Assembly (NCBI GenBank): GCA_002385675.1
Contig: DGDY01000303.1
Location: 11,382-30,911, forward strand
Origin: Anaerolineales bacterium UBA3940
GTDB lineage: Bacteria > Chloroflexota > Anaerolineae > Aggregatilineales > UBA3940
Length of the DNA stretch: 19,530 nt
Reading direction: 5' to 3'
Under the pieces are notes generated by a model. The model was given only the letters and a program-made list of their open reading frames with translations, was not told the DNA's origin and made no database searches. The translations under genes were made by a program, and so were the position numbers. Below, one piece after another: positions 1 to 7,743 of this stretch (positions within the stretch are counted from its first letter, which is position 1; every line of letters begins with the position of its first letter).

Positions 1-67
1 CAGGTCTCAGACCTGCCCCTACGATGCCTGCTGTATTAAGCGAAGCCAAAGACTAGGACGCGGGTTT

Positions 68-140
68 TTACCCCATCCCCTTCCCTGCTAGCGGGGAAAG
101 GGAGTTCGCCTGTTCCCCCTGCGATGCGGGGTGAGGGCGT
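68..140. repeat. G/C-tract REP-like element
   Basis: This stretch downstream of the DUF4177-like gene has alternating runs of C and G. A hairpin with a 9-bp stem (77-85 with 94-102, one G-U pair) and an 8-nt loop is visible. It continues into a TGCGATGCGGG core (120-130) that recurs at 17486-17496. Neither strand has a T-run after the hairpin, so it is not a typical terminator. The layout resembles the short C-rich/G-rich palindromic repeats common between genes in Chloroflexota, but family membership is an inference. No gene is seen in 1-155. Confidence 0.45.
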
Positions 141-155
141 TGAGAAATCGCTTCT

Positions 156-542
156 CTACGTCCCGCGCAGCGGCTCGAACCCGGTCGTTGGGCTTTTCGG
201 CTTTGGCGGTTCGGATGGGCCCTGCGGCGGCGTCGAGGGCGGGCCGGGGATATCCGATGGCGGCGCAGATGACTCAACGGGCGTTGGCCCGGAGCCGCCA
301 CTCACCGTGCCGAGGGGCCGACGCAGCACGTACGTCAGCGGGCGGCGGCCCAGACCACCCTCGTTGGCGACCACGCTGACCAACTCCCAGCCCTGCTCGC
401 CCAGCTTGGCGAGCATCGCGGGCCAGTTCTGGTGCAACTCCGTCTCGACGGGCGAGCGATCCGCGAAAAACTGCCTGAGCACGCCGGTGTCGTTGGTGCG
501 CGTTTCGATCTGGCAGTACTGCCAGCGAGTTCGTTGGGTCAT
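156..542 (-). CDS. Small DUF4177-like protein with Pro-rich tail
   Basis: The 128-residue product has an N-terminal domain (about residues 1-77) with the pattern of DUF4177-type proteins: an initial strand WQYCQIE, then LGEQGWELVSVV, then a closing YVLRRPL strand. The family has no established biochemical role. From about residue 80 the chain is low-complexity, rich in Pro, Ser and Gly, and probably disordered. The ATG at 542 has an AGGAG about 12 nt upstream, which is a long spacing. The gene lies 78 bp after the RNase D stop on the same strand and could be cotranscribed with it. The stop codon is TAG. The existence of the gene is fairly secure; the function is unknown. Confidence 0.72.
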   Translation of the reverse strand: MTQRTRWQYCQIETRTNDTGVLRQFFADRSPVETELHQNWPAMLAKLGEQGWELVSVVANEGGLGRRPLTYVLRRPLGTVSGGSGPTPVESSAPPSDIPGPPSTPPQGPSEPPKPKSPTTGFEPLRGT

Positions 543-582
543 CGTAGGGTCACTCTCCTGTCCGTGTTGTGTCTCGATGGGT

Positions 583-595
583 AAGCGTCACGCTT
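583..595. promoter_or_regulatory. Short palindrome between RNase D and small gene
   Basis: AAGCGT-C-ACGCTT is a perfect 6+1+6 inverted repeat in the 78-bp gap between two minus-strand genes. It could be a small operator or an RNA hairpin. No protein family can be assigned, and chance is not excluded. Confidence 0.2.
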
Positions 596-620
596 GTGGC
601 AGCCTGCCGCTGTCACCCTC

Positions 621-1823
621 TCAGCGCTCTTCCTCCGCCTCTTTTTCGACGTTTGCCAGCACTTTGAGGATCTCGTGCCCGTACTTCTCGGTGCGCCACG
701 GCCCCAGGCTGTCGATGGCCTTCAACTCCTCGATGGACTGCGGGGCTTTGTACGCGATCTCCCACAGGGCATCCTTCGAGGCGATCACGTCCGACGCAAC
801 GCCGCGCTCAAGCCCGCGCTCCTTGCGCCAGGTATGGAGGGCGTCGTAGCGGCGCTGAACGTCCTCGTCGGGGCGGGGGTCCACGCGGCGGGGCGGGCGG
901 GGCGGCTCGGCCTCAAGCCCGCGCTGTATGGCCTTCAGAATGCCCATGCCATAGCGGCGCACCTGCACAGCCGAGATGCCGCGCATCCGGCGCAGTTCGC
1001 TCAGCGAGCGGGGCATGGCCCGCGCCAGCGCCATCAGCGTTTTATCGCCCATGACCTTAAAGACGGGCACGTCCCGCGCCTGAGCCTGCTTCTCGCGGAA
1101 CAGGTACAGCTCGCGCAGGATGGCGATCTGCTGTGGCGGCAGGCGGCGCGCCTCGTGGATGCGCCAGTAGCCCTCCGGGTCGAAGCCGGTGCCGCTCCAC
1201 TCCGCCCGGCTGACCTCCTCAAACATCTCGCGGGCCTCTTCAAGCCGCCCGGCGGCGGCGAGCATGTCGTGGAACTCGTCGCGCAGCGTGAGCAGGTAGT
1301 GGGTATCCATGCGCGCATAGCGGATCAGTTCGGGGGGCAGAGGGCGCTGGCCCCAGTCTGCGCGCTGGTTGCCCTTGTCCACCTCGATGCCGAAGCGCTC
1401 CTCGAGGATCGCGCCCAGGCCAAAGCGATCCCAGCCGAGCACGCGCGCGGCGATCATGGTGTCAAACAGGTTGTGGAACTCCCAGCCGAAGTCGCGCCGG
1501 AGGATCATCACGTCGTACTCTGCCGCATGAAAGACCTTCTCCACGCCGGGGTCGGCGAAGATGTCGCCGAGGAAGGCCAGATCGCGCCCGCCCTCGAACG
1601 CGAGCGGGTCGATGACGATGTCCTCCGTGTCGGTGCTGAGCTGGATCAGGCAGACATGCGCCTGGTAGGCGTGCAGGCTGTTGGCCTCGGTATCGACGGC
1701 CAGCCGGGGGACACCGTCGAGAAGCTGCTTTAACGCCTCCAGCTTGTCGAGGGTGTCGACCATCATGACCGGGCCCAGAATAGGGTGAGATTTATCTTGG
1801 GAATCCGTTGGGTTATCTGTCAT
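621..1823 (-). CDS. rnd: Ribonuclease D (DEDDy 3'-5' exoribonuclease, two HRDC domains)
   Basis: This is a cytoplasmic 3'-5' exoribonuclease of the type that trims tRNA and other structured RNA 3' ends. Residues are numbered from the upstream in-frame GTG at 1829. The DEDDy catalytic set is complete: D46 and E48 in VDTEAN, D106 in AAEYDV, and Y171 and D175 in YARMDTHYLL. The RNase D signature around KGNQRADWGQRPL is also present. Two HRDC RNA-binding domains follow, at about 233-305 and 327-395, so the length matches full RNase D. I prefer the ATG at 1823 because it overlaps the corA stop as ATGA and has a weak AGAAG at suitable spacing; the GTG at 1829 lacks a site. The overlap implies coupled translation with corA. 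Confidence 0.93.
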   Translation of the reverse strand: MTDNPTDSQDKSHPILGPVMMVDTLDKLEALKQLLDGVPRLAVDTEANSLHAYQAHVCLIQLSTDTEDIVIDPLAFEGGRDLAFLGDIFADPGVEKVFHAAEYDVMILRRDFGWEFHNLFDTMIAARVLGWDRFGLGAILEERFGIEVDKGNQRADWGQRPLPPELIRYARMDTHYLLTLRDEFHDMLAAAGRLEEAREMFEEVSRAEWSGTGFDPEGYWRIHEARRLPPQQIAILRELYLFREKQAQARDVPVFKVMGDKTLMALARAMPRSLSELRRMRGISAVQVRRYGMGILKAIQRGLEAEPPRPPRRVDPRPDEDVQRRYDALHTWRKERGLERGVASDVIASKDALWEIAYKAPQSIEELKAIDSLGPWRTEKYGHEILKVLANVEKEAEEER

Positions 1824-2734
1824 AGCCACTTCTTGTACTTGAAGTATCCTAACAGCATGGCGACGAGCGCCACCATCACGCCGATGATGACGAGCCAGGC
1901 ATAGCGGAAGTCCTGCAGCGGGAGCAGGACGTTCATGCCCATAAAGCCGACGATCACCTCCAGCGGCAGCAGCACCAGCGAGATAACCGTCAGGACACGG
2001 ATCACCTCGTTGATGCGGTGAGATGCCAGTGCATCAACGGTATCGGCCAGGTTGGCGATGACCTCGGTGTTGTCGTCAACGATGTCGCGCGCCTTCTGGA
2101 GGTGGTCGAGAATGTCCCCGAAGTACACCTCCAGGTTGTCGTGAATGAAGGACCGCTTAAGCTGCTCCAGGTTGAAAACGATCGGCACCTGCGGGCGGAT
2201 GATCCGGCGCAGTGCGACGATGTCACGCCGCACGATGGAAATATCCTGAATGGTGCGCTGCATGTTCTCGTCGAACATCGTTTCCTCGATGCTGCGGATG
2301 TTCGCATCGACTTTATACAGGATCGGGAAGACGTAGTCCACGAGCCGGTCGATCACGGTGTGTAGCAGCTTGCCGGGGCTGGTGAAAAACTGGGCGCGTG
2401 CCTCCTCGCTGCTCTTGCACAGCTCGAAGAAGTTGACCAGCGGCTTGAGTTCGCCCTCATGCACGGTGACGAGATAGCCCGGCCCGATGAAGAAGTCGAC
2501 CTCGCCGGGTATGGAGATGCGCCGTTCCGGGTCCCACACAGGGAAGTGCATGACGAGGAACAGGTAATCCTCGTGGTCGTCGATTTTCGGGCGCTCGATG
2601 CGGCTCAGGCAGTCCTCAAGCTCAAGCGGGTGGAAGTTGGGATGCTGCTGGCCTAGCTGGGCAATGTCGGCAGGCGTGGGCCGGACGATGTTGGTCCATA
2701 TGAGTTGATCATGGTGAAGGGTTTCAAGGGCCAT
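1820..2734 (-). CDS. corA: CorA-type divalent cation (Mg2+/Co2+) transporter
   Basis: This inner-membrane protein of the CorA/2-TM-GxN family imports Mg2+ and related ions as a pentamer. The product is 304 residues from the ATG at 2734. It has a long charged cytoplasmic N-domain with the family helices, then TM1 at about 245-265, the GMN selectivity motif (within GFMGMNV, about 266-268), TM2 at about 278-298 and a short basic end, KYKKWL. An in-frame GTG at 2746 would add four residues; neither start has a clear Shine-Dalgarno, so the choice is uncertain. A sigma70-like promoter lies about 45 nt upstream. The stop overlaps the RNase D start by four bases, so the two genes form an operon. Confidence 0.93.
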   Translation of the reverse strand: MALETLHHDQLIWTNIVRPTPADIAQLGQQHPNFHPLELEDCLSRIERPKIDDHEDYLFLVMHFPVWDPERRISIPGEVDFFIGPGYLVTVHEGELKPLVNFFELCKSSEEARAQFFTSPGKLLHTVIDRLVDYVFPILYKVDANIRSIEETMFDENMQRTIQDISIVRRDIVALRRIIRPQVPIVFNLEQLKRSFIHDNLEVYFGDILDHLQKARDIVDDNTEVIANLADTVDALASHRINEVIRVLTVISLVLLPLEVIVGFMGMNVLLPLQDFRYAWLVIIGVMVALVAMLLGYFKYKKWL

Positions 2735-2784
2735 AACAGGGCGCACATCCGACAGTGATGAGCAGGCTGCTTACAGACGATCTG

Positions 2785-2813
2785 AGTATAGTCCCGTGCC
2801 GGAAGGGCTGCAA
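2785..2813 (-). promoter_or_regulatory. Sigma70-like promoter of corA-rnd
   Basis: On the minus strand a TATACT -10 (2785-2790) follows a weak TTGCAG -35 (2808-2813) with exactly 17 bp between them. Transcription would begin near 2778, giving a leader of about 45 nt. The -10 is good; the -35 matches only its first three bases. Confidence 0.45.
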
Positions 2814-2889
2814 AAGGCCTCCCTTTGACAGCTCTAGGGGCCGCGACTTTCCCCCGCAGCAGCGGCAGAGGGGGTACCCCAAGCAGCCC

Positions 2890-4395
2890 CTACCGCCCCT
2901 CGCTGCCCGACAGCCGGAACTGCTGCCTCTGGCGGCGTTGCACACGGCGAGCAGCCCGCGACTGCCACGCGCTGACCCCGGCGACGTGCAGGAAGGCAAG
3001 CGCATACAGCACCATGAATGGCACAACCGCCGGCAGGCGCGTCAGGGCGACGGCGGCAGTTGCCGCCGCATAGAGCGCCATCAACACCTCAAGCGTTGTT
3101 GTCAGGTCGCTGAGCAGCGCGTAGCTGCTTGCTGCCCAGCCCCGGTCGGCTCCCCGCGCCTGGAACTTCGGCGTGCGCTCGAAGGGCTGCGCCCGGCCCG
3201 AAAGCCCGCGCAGCACGGCGGCGGTGTTGCTCACCGCGATGCCCATTCCGCCGAGCAGCAACGCGGGGAACACCAGCAGCCGCCGCGCCCAGTTGTCACG
3301 GTGCAGCGCGCGCTGCGAGATCGTAACCTGCACCGGCGAGCCGAGCATCGCCAGCCCCAGCCCGGCGAGCGGCAGGTTGTTCAGCCCGCCGAGCAGCAGC
3401 AGGGGCAGCGTCAGCAGCAGGACGATGAGCATCAGCGGGTGCAGGAAATACCCGCCGAGGTGCAGCAGCGCCTCGATCTTCTGCCAGGGCGTCAGGTGCG
3501 AGCGGATGAGCGTCCCGCCCATCTTGCGCAGGCACTGCACCGTGCCCGTCGCCCAGCGCGACTGCTGCCGCTTCAGCCCCATCATCAGCGGGGGGATCTC
3601 TGCCGGGACGCCCACGCCCGGCAGGTAGAGGAAGCGCCAGCCGCGAAGCTGCGCCCGGTAGCTGAGGTCGATGTCCTCACTGAGGGTGTCGTGATGCCAG
3701 CCGCCGCTGTCCTCGATGCAGGCCCGCCGCCACACGCCCGCCGTGCCGGAGAAGTTCATAAACAGGCCGTTGCGGTGGCGAGCGGTCTGTTCAACGATGA
3801 AGTGCGCGTCGAGCGCGAGCGCCTGCCCGCGCGTGAGCAGGTTCTGCTGCTCGTTGAGGTGCGCCCAGCGCGTCTGCACCAGCCCCAGCCGGTCGTCGGT
3901 GAGGAAGTAGGGCACAACCTCCCGCAGGAAGCCCGGCGGGGGCGTGAAGTCGGCGTCAAAGATGGCGACAAGCGGCGCGTCGTTCTGCTCCAGTCCGTAG
4001 GCGAGCGCGCCTGCCTTGTAGCCCTCTCGCGTGCCGCGGCGTACGTGCTCAATCTGCAGCCCGGCGCTGCGTGCTGCCTCGACGGCGGCGGCGGCAATGG
4101 CGACAGTGTCGTCGGTCGAGTCGTCGAGTACCTGCACCGTCAGCCGGTCGCGCGGGTAGTCCAGCCGGGCGACCGTCTCGATGAGCCGCTCAACGACGTG
4201 GCGCTCGTTGAAGATGGGAAGCTGCACCAGAACCGGCGGCAGGTCAGCCTCATCGGGGGTTGGGGGTGTGGGCGGCTCTGCCTTGCGCTTGCGTAAGTAG
4301 AGGAGCGAAAGCAGCAGTGAGTTGAACCCGACAATCGCCAGCCCCACGGTGCTGGCGACGTACAGGACCTGCAGGATGGTTGTCAGCAATTCCAT
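2890..4395 (-). CDS. Membrane glycosyltransferase family 2 (CesA/CslA-like)
   Basis: This is a processive-type GT-A enzyme expected to transfer sugars from a nucleotide sugar at the cytoplasmic membrane, probably for an exported polysaccharide or glycolipid. The 501 residues show one N-terminal TM (about 8-34). The catalytic domain then has LPIFNE (59-64), DDS (91-93), the metal-binding DxD as D147-A-D149, the SED acceptor motif (239-241) and QQSRW (277-281). About five hydrophobic segments follow, from about 312 to 478, and then a basic tail. The order D, DxD, ED, QxxRW is that of cellulose synthase and mannan synthase relatives; no PilZ domain is visible. The ATG at 4395 has only a weak GAG site. 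The sugar and product cannot be read from the sequence. Confidence 0.9.
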   Translation of the reverse strand: MELLTTILQVLYVASTVGLAIVGFNSLLLSLLYLRKRKAEPPTPPTPDEADLPPVLVQLPIFNERHVVERLIETVARLDYPRDRLTVQVLDDSTDDTVAIAAAAVEAARSAGLQIEHVRRGTREGYKAGALAYGLEQNDAPLVAIFDADFTPPPGFLREVVPYFLTDDRLGLVQTRWAHLNEQQNLLTRGQALALDAHFIVEQTARHRNGLFMNFSGTAGVWRRACIEDSGGWHHDTLSEDIDLSYRAQLRGWRFLYLPGVGVPAEIPPLMMGLKRQQSRWATGTVQCLRKMGGTLIRSHLTPWQKIEALLHLGGYFLHPLMLIVLLLTLPLLLLGGLNNLPLAGLGLAMLGSPVQVTISQRALHRDNWARRLLVFPALLLGGMGIAVSNTAAVLRGLSGRAQPFERTPKFQARGADRGWAASSYALLSDLTTTLEVLMALYAAATAAVALTRLPAVVPFMVLYALAFLHVAGVSAWQSRAARRVQRRQRQQFRLSGSEGR

Positions 4396-4433
4396 ATCAG
4401 CTCGTCGCAGTCCGTTCCGGTACAGGCAGGCAT

Positions 4434-4479
4434 AAAGAAAGCAGCGGTCAGCACGGGCGCAGCCCGTCTAACCGGCTGC
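4434..4479 (-). terminator. Intrinsic terminator after ClC gene
   Basis: A nested hairpin has an inner stem ACGGGC/GCCCGT and an outer stem GCAGCGGT/ACCGGCTGC (4441-4448 with 4471-4479). On the minus strand a T-rich tail, TTTCTTTAT, follows. It lies just past the ClC stop and should separate ClC from the glycosyltransferase gene downstream. Confidence 0.65.
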
Positions 4480-4516
4480 TGCCGAATCATACCACATCCC
4501 TCGCCGGGTGCGGATA

Positions 4517-6646
4517 TCACCTGTGGGCTACGCCATTTCCTTCCGGTTCGGGCGCACTGCGCAGGCAGGCGTTCAGATCATCGATGGCGTCCGTGCGGAC
4601 AAACGCGGTGATCAGGTCCCCGGCCTGCAGCCGCGTGTCGCCATGCGGGATGAGCGTCGTGCCGTTGCGCTGCACGGAGACCAGCACAAAGTCGAACGGC
4701 ATCTTCGCCACCGCGTCCCTGACCCGGCGGCCAACGGCGGCGTCGCCCTCCTTCAGCCGGATCTCCACGAACTCGGTGCCCTCTGCGTGCTGTAGCTGCA
4801 TCCGCTTCTGGCGGTGGGCCAGCTCCGAGCGACGGGCGAGGGCAAGGTTATAGGCGCGGACCGCGTCGATGTGCCGCACCAGCCCGACCAGGTGGCGCGG
4901 GTTCTCGCGGGAGACGACGGGCAGGTGCGCCAGCCCACGCGTGCCCATCCGCGTGAGCGCCGCCCCCATTGACTCGTCCGGGTAGGCAACGGGCAGGCGC
5001 GAGAGCGGCGTGCCGATCTCCGAGACGAGCGTGCGGCGGGGCCGGTCCTCCGCGACGGCCCGCTCCAGGTCGGTGATGGTCACCATGCCCCACAACTCGC
5101 CGCTGGCATCTACGACCGGGAAGCCGTGATAGCGGTTGTGGCTGAACGTCTCGGACAGCTCGACCAGCGTCATGGTCGGCGGGACCGTCTCGACATCGCG
5201 GACCATCACATCCTCGATGGGCACGCTCTCCAGCACGTCCACGTCACGCCCGCGCCGCAGGCGGATGCCGCGCCGCGCCAGCTTGAGCGTGTAGATCGAC
5301 TCGTTGCCGAGCAGGCTGCGCCCGACTATCAGCGCGATAATGATCGTCAGCATGAGCGGCAGGATGATGCGGTAGTCCCCTGTTAGCTCGAACAGCATCA
5401 CCACCGCCGTGATCGGCGCGTGCGCCGAACCGGCGAAGACCGCGCCCATGCCGACGAGCGCATACGCGCCCGGCGGCGCTGCAATGCCGGGGAAGAACGC
5501 GTTGACCACCTGCCCGAACGCCGCGCCGGTCATCGCACCCATGAACAGCGACGGCGCGAACACGCCACCCGACCCGCCGGAGCCGAGCGTCAGGTCGGTT
5601 GCCAGAATCTTGAGCCAGATCAACACGAAGGCGGGCAGGAGCAGCATCTCGCCGCCGAGCGCCTGCATGATCGGCTCGTAGCCGCCGCCGTAAATGTCCG
5701 GCATCACGTCGTAGCTCAGGAAGGGGAACAGGCGCGGGATCAACAGGCCCAGTATGCCCAGCAGCAGGCCGCCGATGGCCGGCTGCACCCAGCCGGGGAT
5801 CGCCTTCTGCCGCTCAAACAGGTCTTCCATCCAGACCAGCGAGCGCACAAAGGCCCAGGCGATCCAAGCCGCGACGACGCCGAGGACCGCATACAGGATG
5901 AACTCCCACGCGCTTACCAGCGTGTACGGCTGCTTGACGCCGAAGATGTACTCCCCGCCGAGGATGGCTTTCATCACGGCGTTTGACGTCACCGCGGACA
6001 CGACGATGGCGCTGACGTGCCCCACGTTCAACTCGCCGAGGATGACCTCCAGCCCGAAGATCACGCCCGCCATCGGCGCGTTGAAGGTGGCGGCAATGCC
6101 GCCCGCCGCGCCCGAGGCCACCAGCCCCCGGATGCGGTTATCCGACAGGTTGAAAAGCTGCCCGACGGTCGAGCCAATCGCCGAGCCGATCTGGATGATC
6201 GGCCCCTCGCGCCCGGCGGACCCGCCCGTGCCGATGGTGATCGATGCGGTGATCGCCTTGAGGACGGCGACGATAGGCCGGATGCGCCCACCTTGCAGCG
6301 CAATCGCCTGCATGACCTCCGGCACGCCGTGGCCCCGCGCCTCCCGCGCGAAGAACCAGGTCAGCGGGCCGACGAGCAGACCGCCGATCGCGGGCATCGC
6401 CAGCACGTACCAGTGACTTCCGCCGCCCAGCCGGGGCGCTGCGCCGTACGAGACGCCGCTGATGAACTCGATCAGCAGGTTGAAGACGACCGCGGCAAGG
6501 CCTGTAGCCAGCCCGACGAGCAGGCCGGTGCCGAGCGCCACGACCTCGCCGGATGGCTGTACCCGGTTAAGCAGGCCGCTGATGTGCAGCGCCAGGCGAT
6601 ACATGATGCCCTGTGAGGGGAGAGATGATGTGCCAGGCGAGTTCAT
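4517..6646 (-). CDS. ClC chloride channel/transporter with CBS pair and TrkA-C domain
   Basis: This integral-membrane ClC protein of 709 residues moves Cl- or a similar anion. ClC motifs are GHGVP (105-109), GREGP (145-149, gating Glu E147), GVFAP (361-365) and the likely anion-coordinating Y452. Two CBS domains follow (about 476-530 and 540-598), then a TrkA-C/RCK-C-like domain (about 622-690), suggesting ligand-controlled gating. The position of the internal proton glutamate of E. coli ClC-ec1 appears as V201 (FGLEV), as in channel-type ClCs. The Ser of GSGIP is His106. The ATG at 6646 is the longest start, but a TATAAT box sits directly before it and would start transcription at about that codon. 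The ATG at 6604, preceded by AGGG, may be the true start. Confidence 0.93.
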   Translation of the reverse strand: MNSPGTSSLPSQGIMYRLALHISGLLNRVQPSGEVVALGTGLLVGLATGLAAVVFNLLIEFISGVSYGAAPRLGGGSHWYVLAMPAIGGLLVGPLTWFFAREARGHGVPEVMQAIALQGGRIRPIVAVLKAITASITIGTGGSAGREGPIIQIGSAIGSTVGQLFNLSDNRIRGLVASGAAGGIAATFNAPMAGVIFGLEVILGELNVGHVSAIVVSAVTSNAVMKAILGGEYIFGVKQPYTLVSAWEFILYAVLGVVAAWIAWAFVRSLVWMEDLFERQKAIPGWVQPAIGGLLLGILGLLIPRLFPFLSYDVMPDIYGGGYEPIMQALGGEMLLLPAFVLIWLKILATDLTLGSGGSGGVFAPSLFMGAMTGAAFGQVVNAFFPGIAAPPGAYALVGMGAVFAGSAHAPITAVVMLFELTGDYRIILPLMLTIIIALIVGRSLLGNESIYTLKLARRGIRLRRGRDVDVLESVPIEDVMVRDVETVPPTMTLVELSETFSHNRYHGFPVVDASGELWGMVTITDLERAVAEDRPRRTLVSEIGTPLSRLPVAYPDESMGAALTRMGTRGLAHLPVVSRENPRHLVGLVRHIDAVRAYNLALARRSELAHRQKRMQLQHAEGTEFVEIRLKEGDAAVGRRVRDAVAKMPFDFVLVSVQRNGTTLIPHGDTRLQAGDLITAFVRTDAIDDLNACLRSAPEPEGNGVAHR

Positions 6647-6651
6647 TGATT

Positions 6652-6657
6652 ATTATA
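6652..6657 (-). promoter_or_regulatory. TATAAT -10 box of the ClC gene
   Basis: A perfect TATAAT is present on the minus strand 7 bases before the ATG at 6646. The -35 region at 17 bp is poor (CTCGAT). If used, the transcript would begin at about 6645, leaving a leader of about 40 nt for the ATG at 6604. Confidence 0.4.
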
Positions 6658-6804
6658 TGAGTGCCCCATAACTTATCGAGTGTTGCGCCGGGCCGTTATA
6701 ACTCTGAGGGTGTGGAGTTGCAAGCAGGGGAAAGCCCCCTTTTATAGCCCCATTCTCCTATAGCCCCAGCCCTGTGAAAAATGTAACTTAGGCCCCGCCG
6801 ACCC

Positions 6805-6840
6805 CCGGTATGGGACGGTAGGAAAATCCCCCAGTACCGG
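6805..6840 (+). promoter_or_regulatory. Hairpin in the leader region of the metalloprotease gene
   Basis: CCGGTA (6805-6810) pairs with TACCGG (6835-6840), and inside it GGGA (6812-6815) pairs with TCCC (6827-6830). It sits in the 305-bp gap between the divergent ClC and matrixin genes. The gap also holds a TATAGCCCC direct repeat (6743-6751 and 6759-6767). The role could be an mRNA leader structure or a protein site. Confidence 0.3.
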
Positions 6841-6848
6841 CTTCAGGT

Positions 6849-6860
6849 AGGTGATCACCT
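6849..6860. promoter_or_regulatory. Perfect 12-bp palindrome AGGTGATCACCT
   Basis: This perfect palindrome lies about 90 bp before the matrixin ATG in the divergent intergenic region. It is a plausible operator for a dimeric regulator. No family can be assigned, and no second copy was seen in the window. Confidence 0.35.
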
Positions 6861-6951
6861 CATTATGTACGCCATCAAGACGGGCTAGACTGTGCGCAGC
6901 ATCTAGCTCAAACGTCAAACAACATTTTCAACTTGTTAACCTGGTTACCAA

Positions 6952-7635
6952 ATGAATATCCTGACTCTCTTTTCGACCCGTCGTATTCTCGTCGCCCTGT
7001 TCGCCCTGACCCTGCTGTTCATCGCTCTGAGCGCTACCGCTCTGTCCATGCTGCAGCCCGTATACCTCATCGGCGTGGATGGCTCTGCGCCCTCCGCCGC
7101 CGCGGCGAACCCCGGCAACTATGTGCTCTCCGGCTACCGCTGGAACAAAGACACGGTCACCTTCAGCATCGCGAACTGCCCCGCCTCGCTTGACTGCGAG
7201 TCCGCGCATGGTGCGGTCCGCGAAGCCGTCGCAGCCTGGAACGCCGTTATCGGCCTGAACCTGGTCGAGGTTCCTGCCGATGGCGATATCGTCATTAGCT
7301 GGGGGCTGACCGGCTACGGTGGCCGCCACGCGTTTGACGGGAAGGGCGGTAAGGTCGCGCAGACCTACTACCCGTACACCGGCGGCGCGGTGTGGTTCGA
7401 TGGCGACATTGTGCTGGACGACTCGGAGACGTGGGTTGTCGGCACGCCCGCCCCGTTCCCGCAGGAAGTTCACCTTGCGACCGTCGTCACGCATGAGCTG
7501 GGCCACGCCCTGGGGCTGGCGCACAGCTACAACCGCGGCGCGCTGATGTGGACGACTTACACCGGTGTGCAGGGGCTCAGCGAGCACGACATCGCCGGTG
7601 GTCAGGCGCTTTACGGGGCGCCTGCTGCCCATTAG
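6952..7635 (+). CDS. Secreted matrixin-like zinc metalloprotease (M10-type)
   Basis: The product is a 227-residue exported zinc protease. An N-terminal hydrophobic signal or anchor (about 10-34) follows a short basic start. The catalytic fold begins near YRWNKDTVTFSI (about 62-73). The zinc site HELGHALGLAH is at 181-191, with E182 as the general base. The Met-turn is likely M199 (GALMW), and the HDIAGGQALYG ending is typical of matrixins and serralysin relatives. No PRCGxPD cysteine switch is seen, so activation differs from vertebrate MMPs. C76 and C82 may pair. The ATG has no clear Shine-Dalgarno. It is the only plus gene in the first 17 kb and converges on the DUF11 genes. The substrate is unknown. 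Confidence 0.9.
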   Translation: MNILTLFSTRRILVALFALTLLFIALSATALSMLQPVYLIGVDGSAPSAAAANPGNYVLSGYRWNKDTVTFSIANCPASLDCESAHGAVREAVAAWNAVIGLNLVEVPADGDIVISWGLTGYGGRHAFDGKGGKVAQTYYPYTGGAVWFDGDIVLDDSETWVVGTPAPFPQEVHLATVVTHELGHALGLAHSYNRGALMWTTYTGVQGLSEHDIAGGQALYGAPAAH

Positions 7636-7679
7636 CTGACTTCCGACCGCTTCGCCCACCCCGCACCGGTCACATCAAA

Positions 7680-7710
7680 GAGCCCTTCGCCTGTCGGGAG
7701 CGAAGGGCTC
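7680..7710. terminator. Bidirectional terminator between convergent genes
   Basis: An 11-bp perfect stem GAGCCCTTCGC/GCGAAGGGCTC (7680-7690 with 7700-7710) has a 9-nt loop. It is followed by GTTTTG on plus and by CTCTTTGATG on minus. It should end both the matrixin transcript and the DUF11 transcript. The stem differs from the hairpin at 10332-10360 by one covarying base pair. Confidence 0.75.
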
Positions 7711-7743
7711 GTTTTGATTCTGCACTTATAGCGACGGTGAGAT

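Noticed and set aside
594..1733. Long plus-strand frame opposite RNase D
   Set aside because: It is the antisense shadow of a clearly conserved gene; its translation has no domain pattern and is biased to Leu, Ala, Arg, His and Val, as expected from reversed GC-rich codons.
2755..4296. Long plus-strand frame opposite the glycosyltransferase
   Set aside because: Its translation is Gln/Arg/Pro-rich with no motifs, while the minus strand has the full GT2 motif set.
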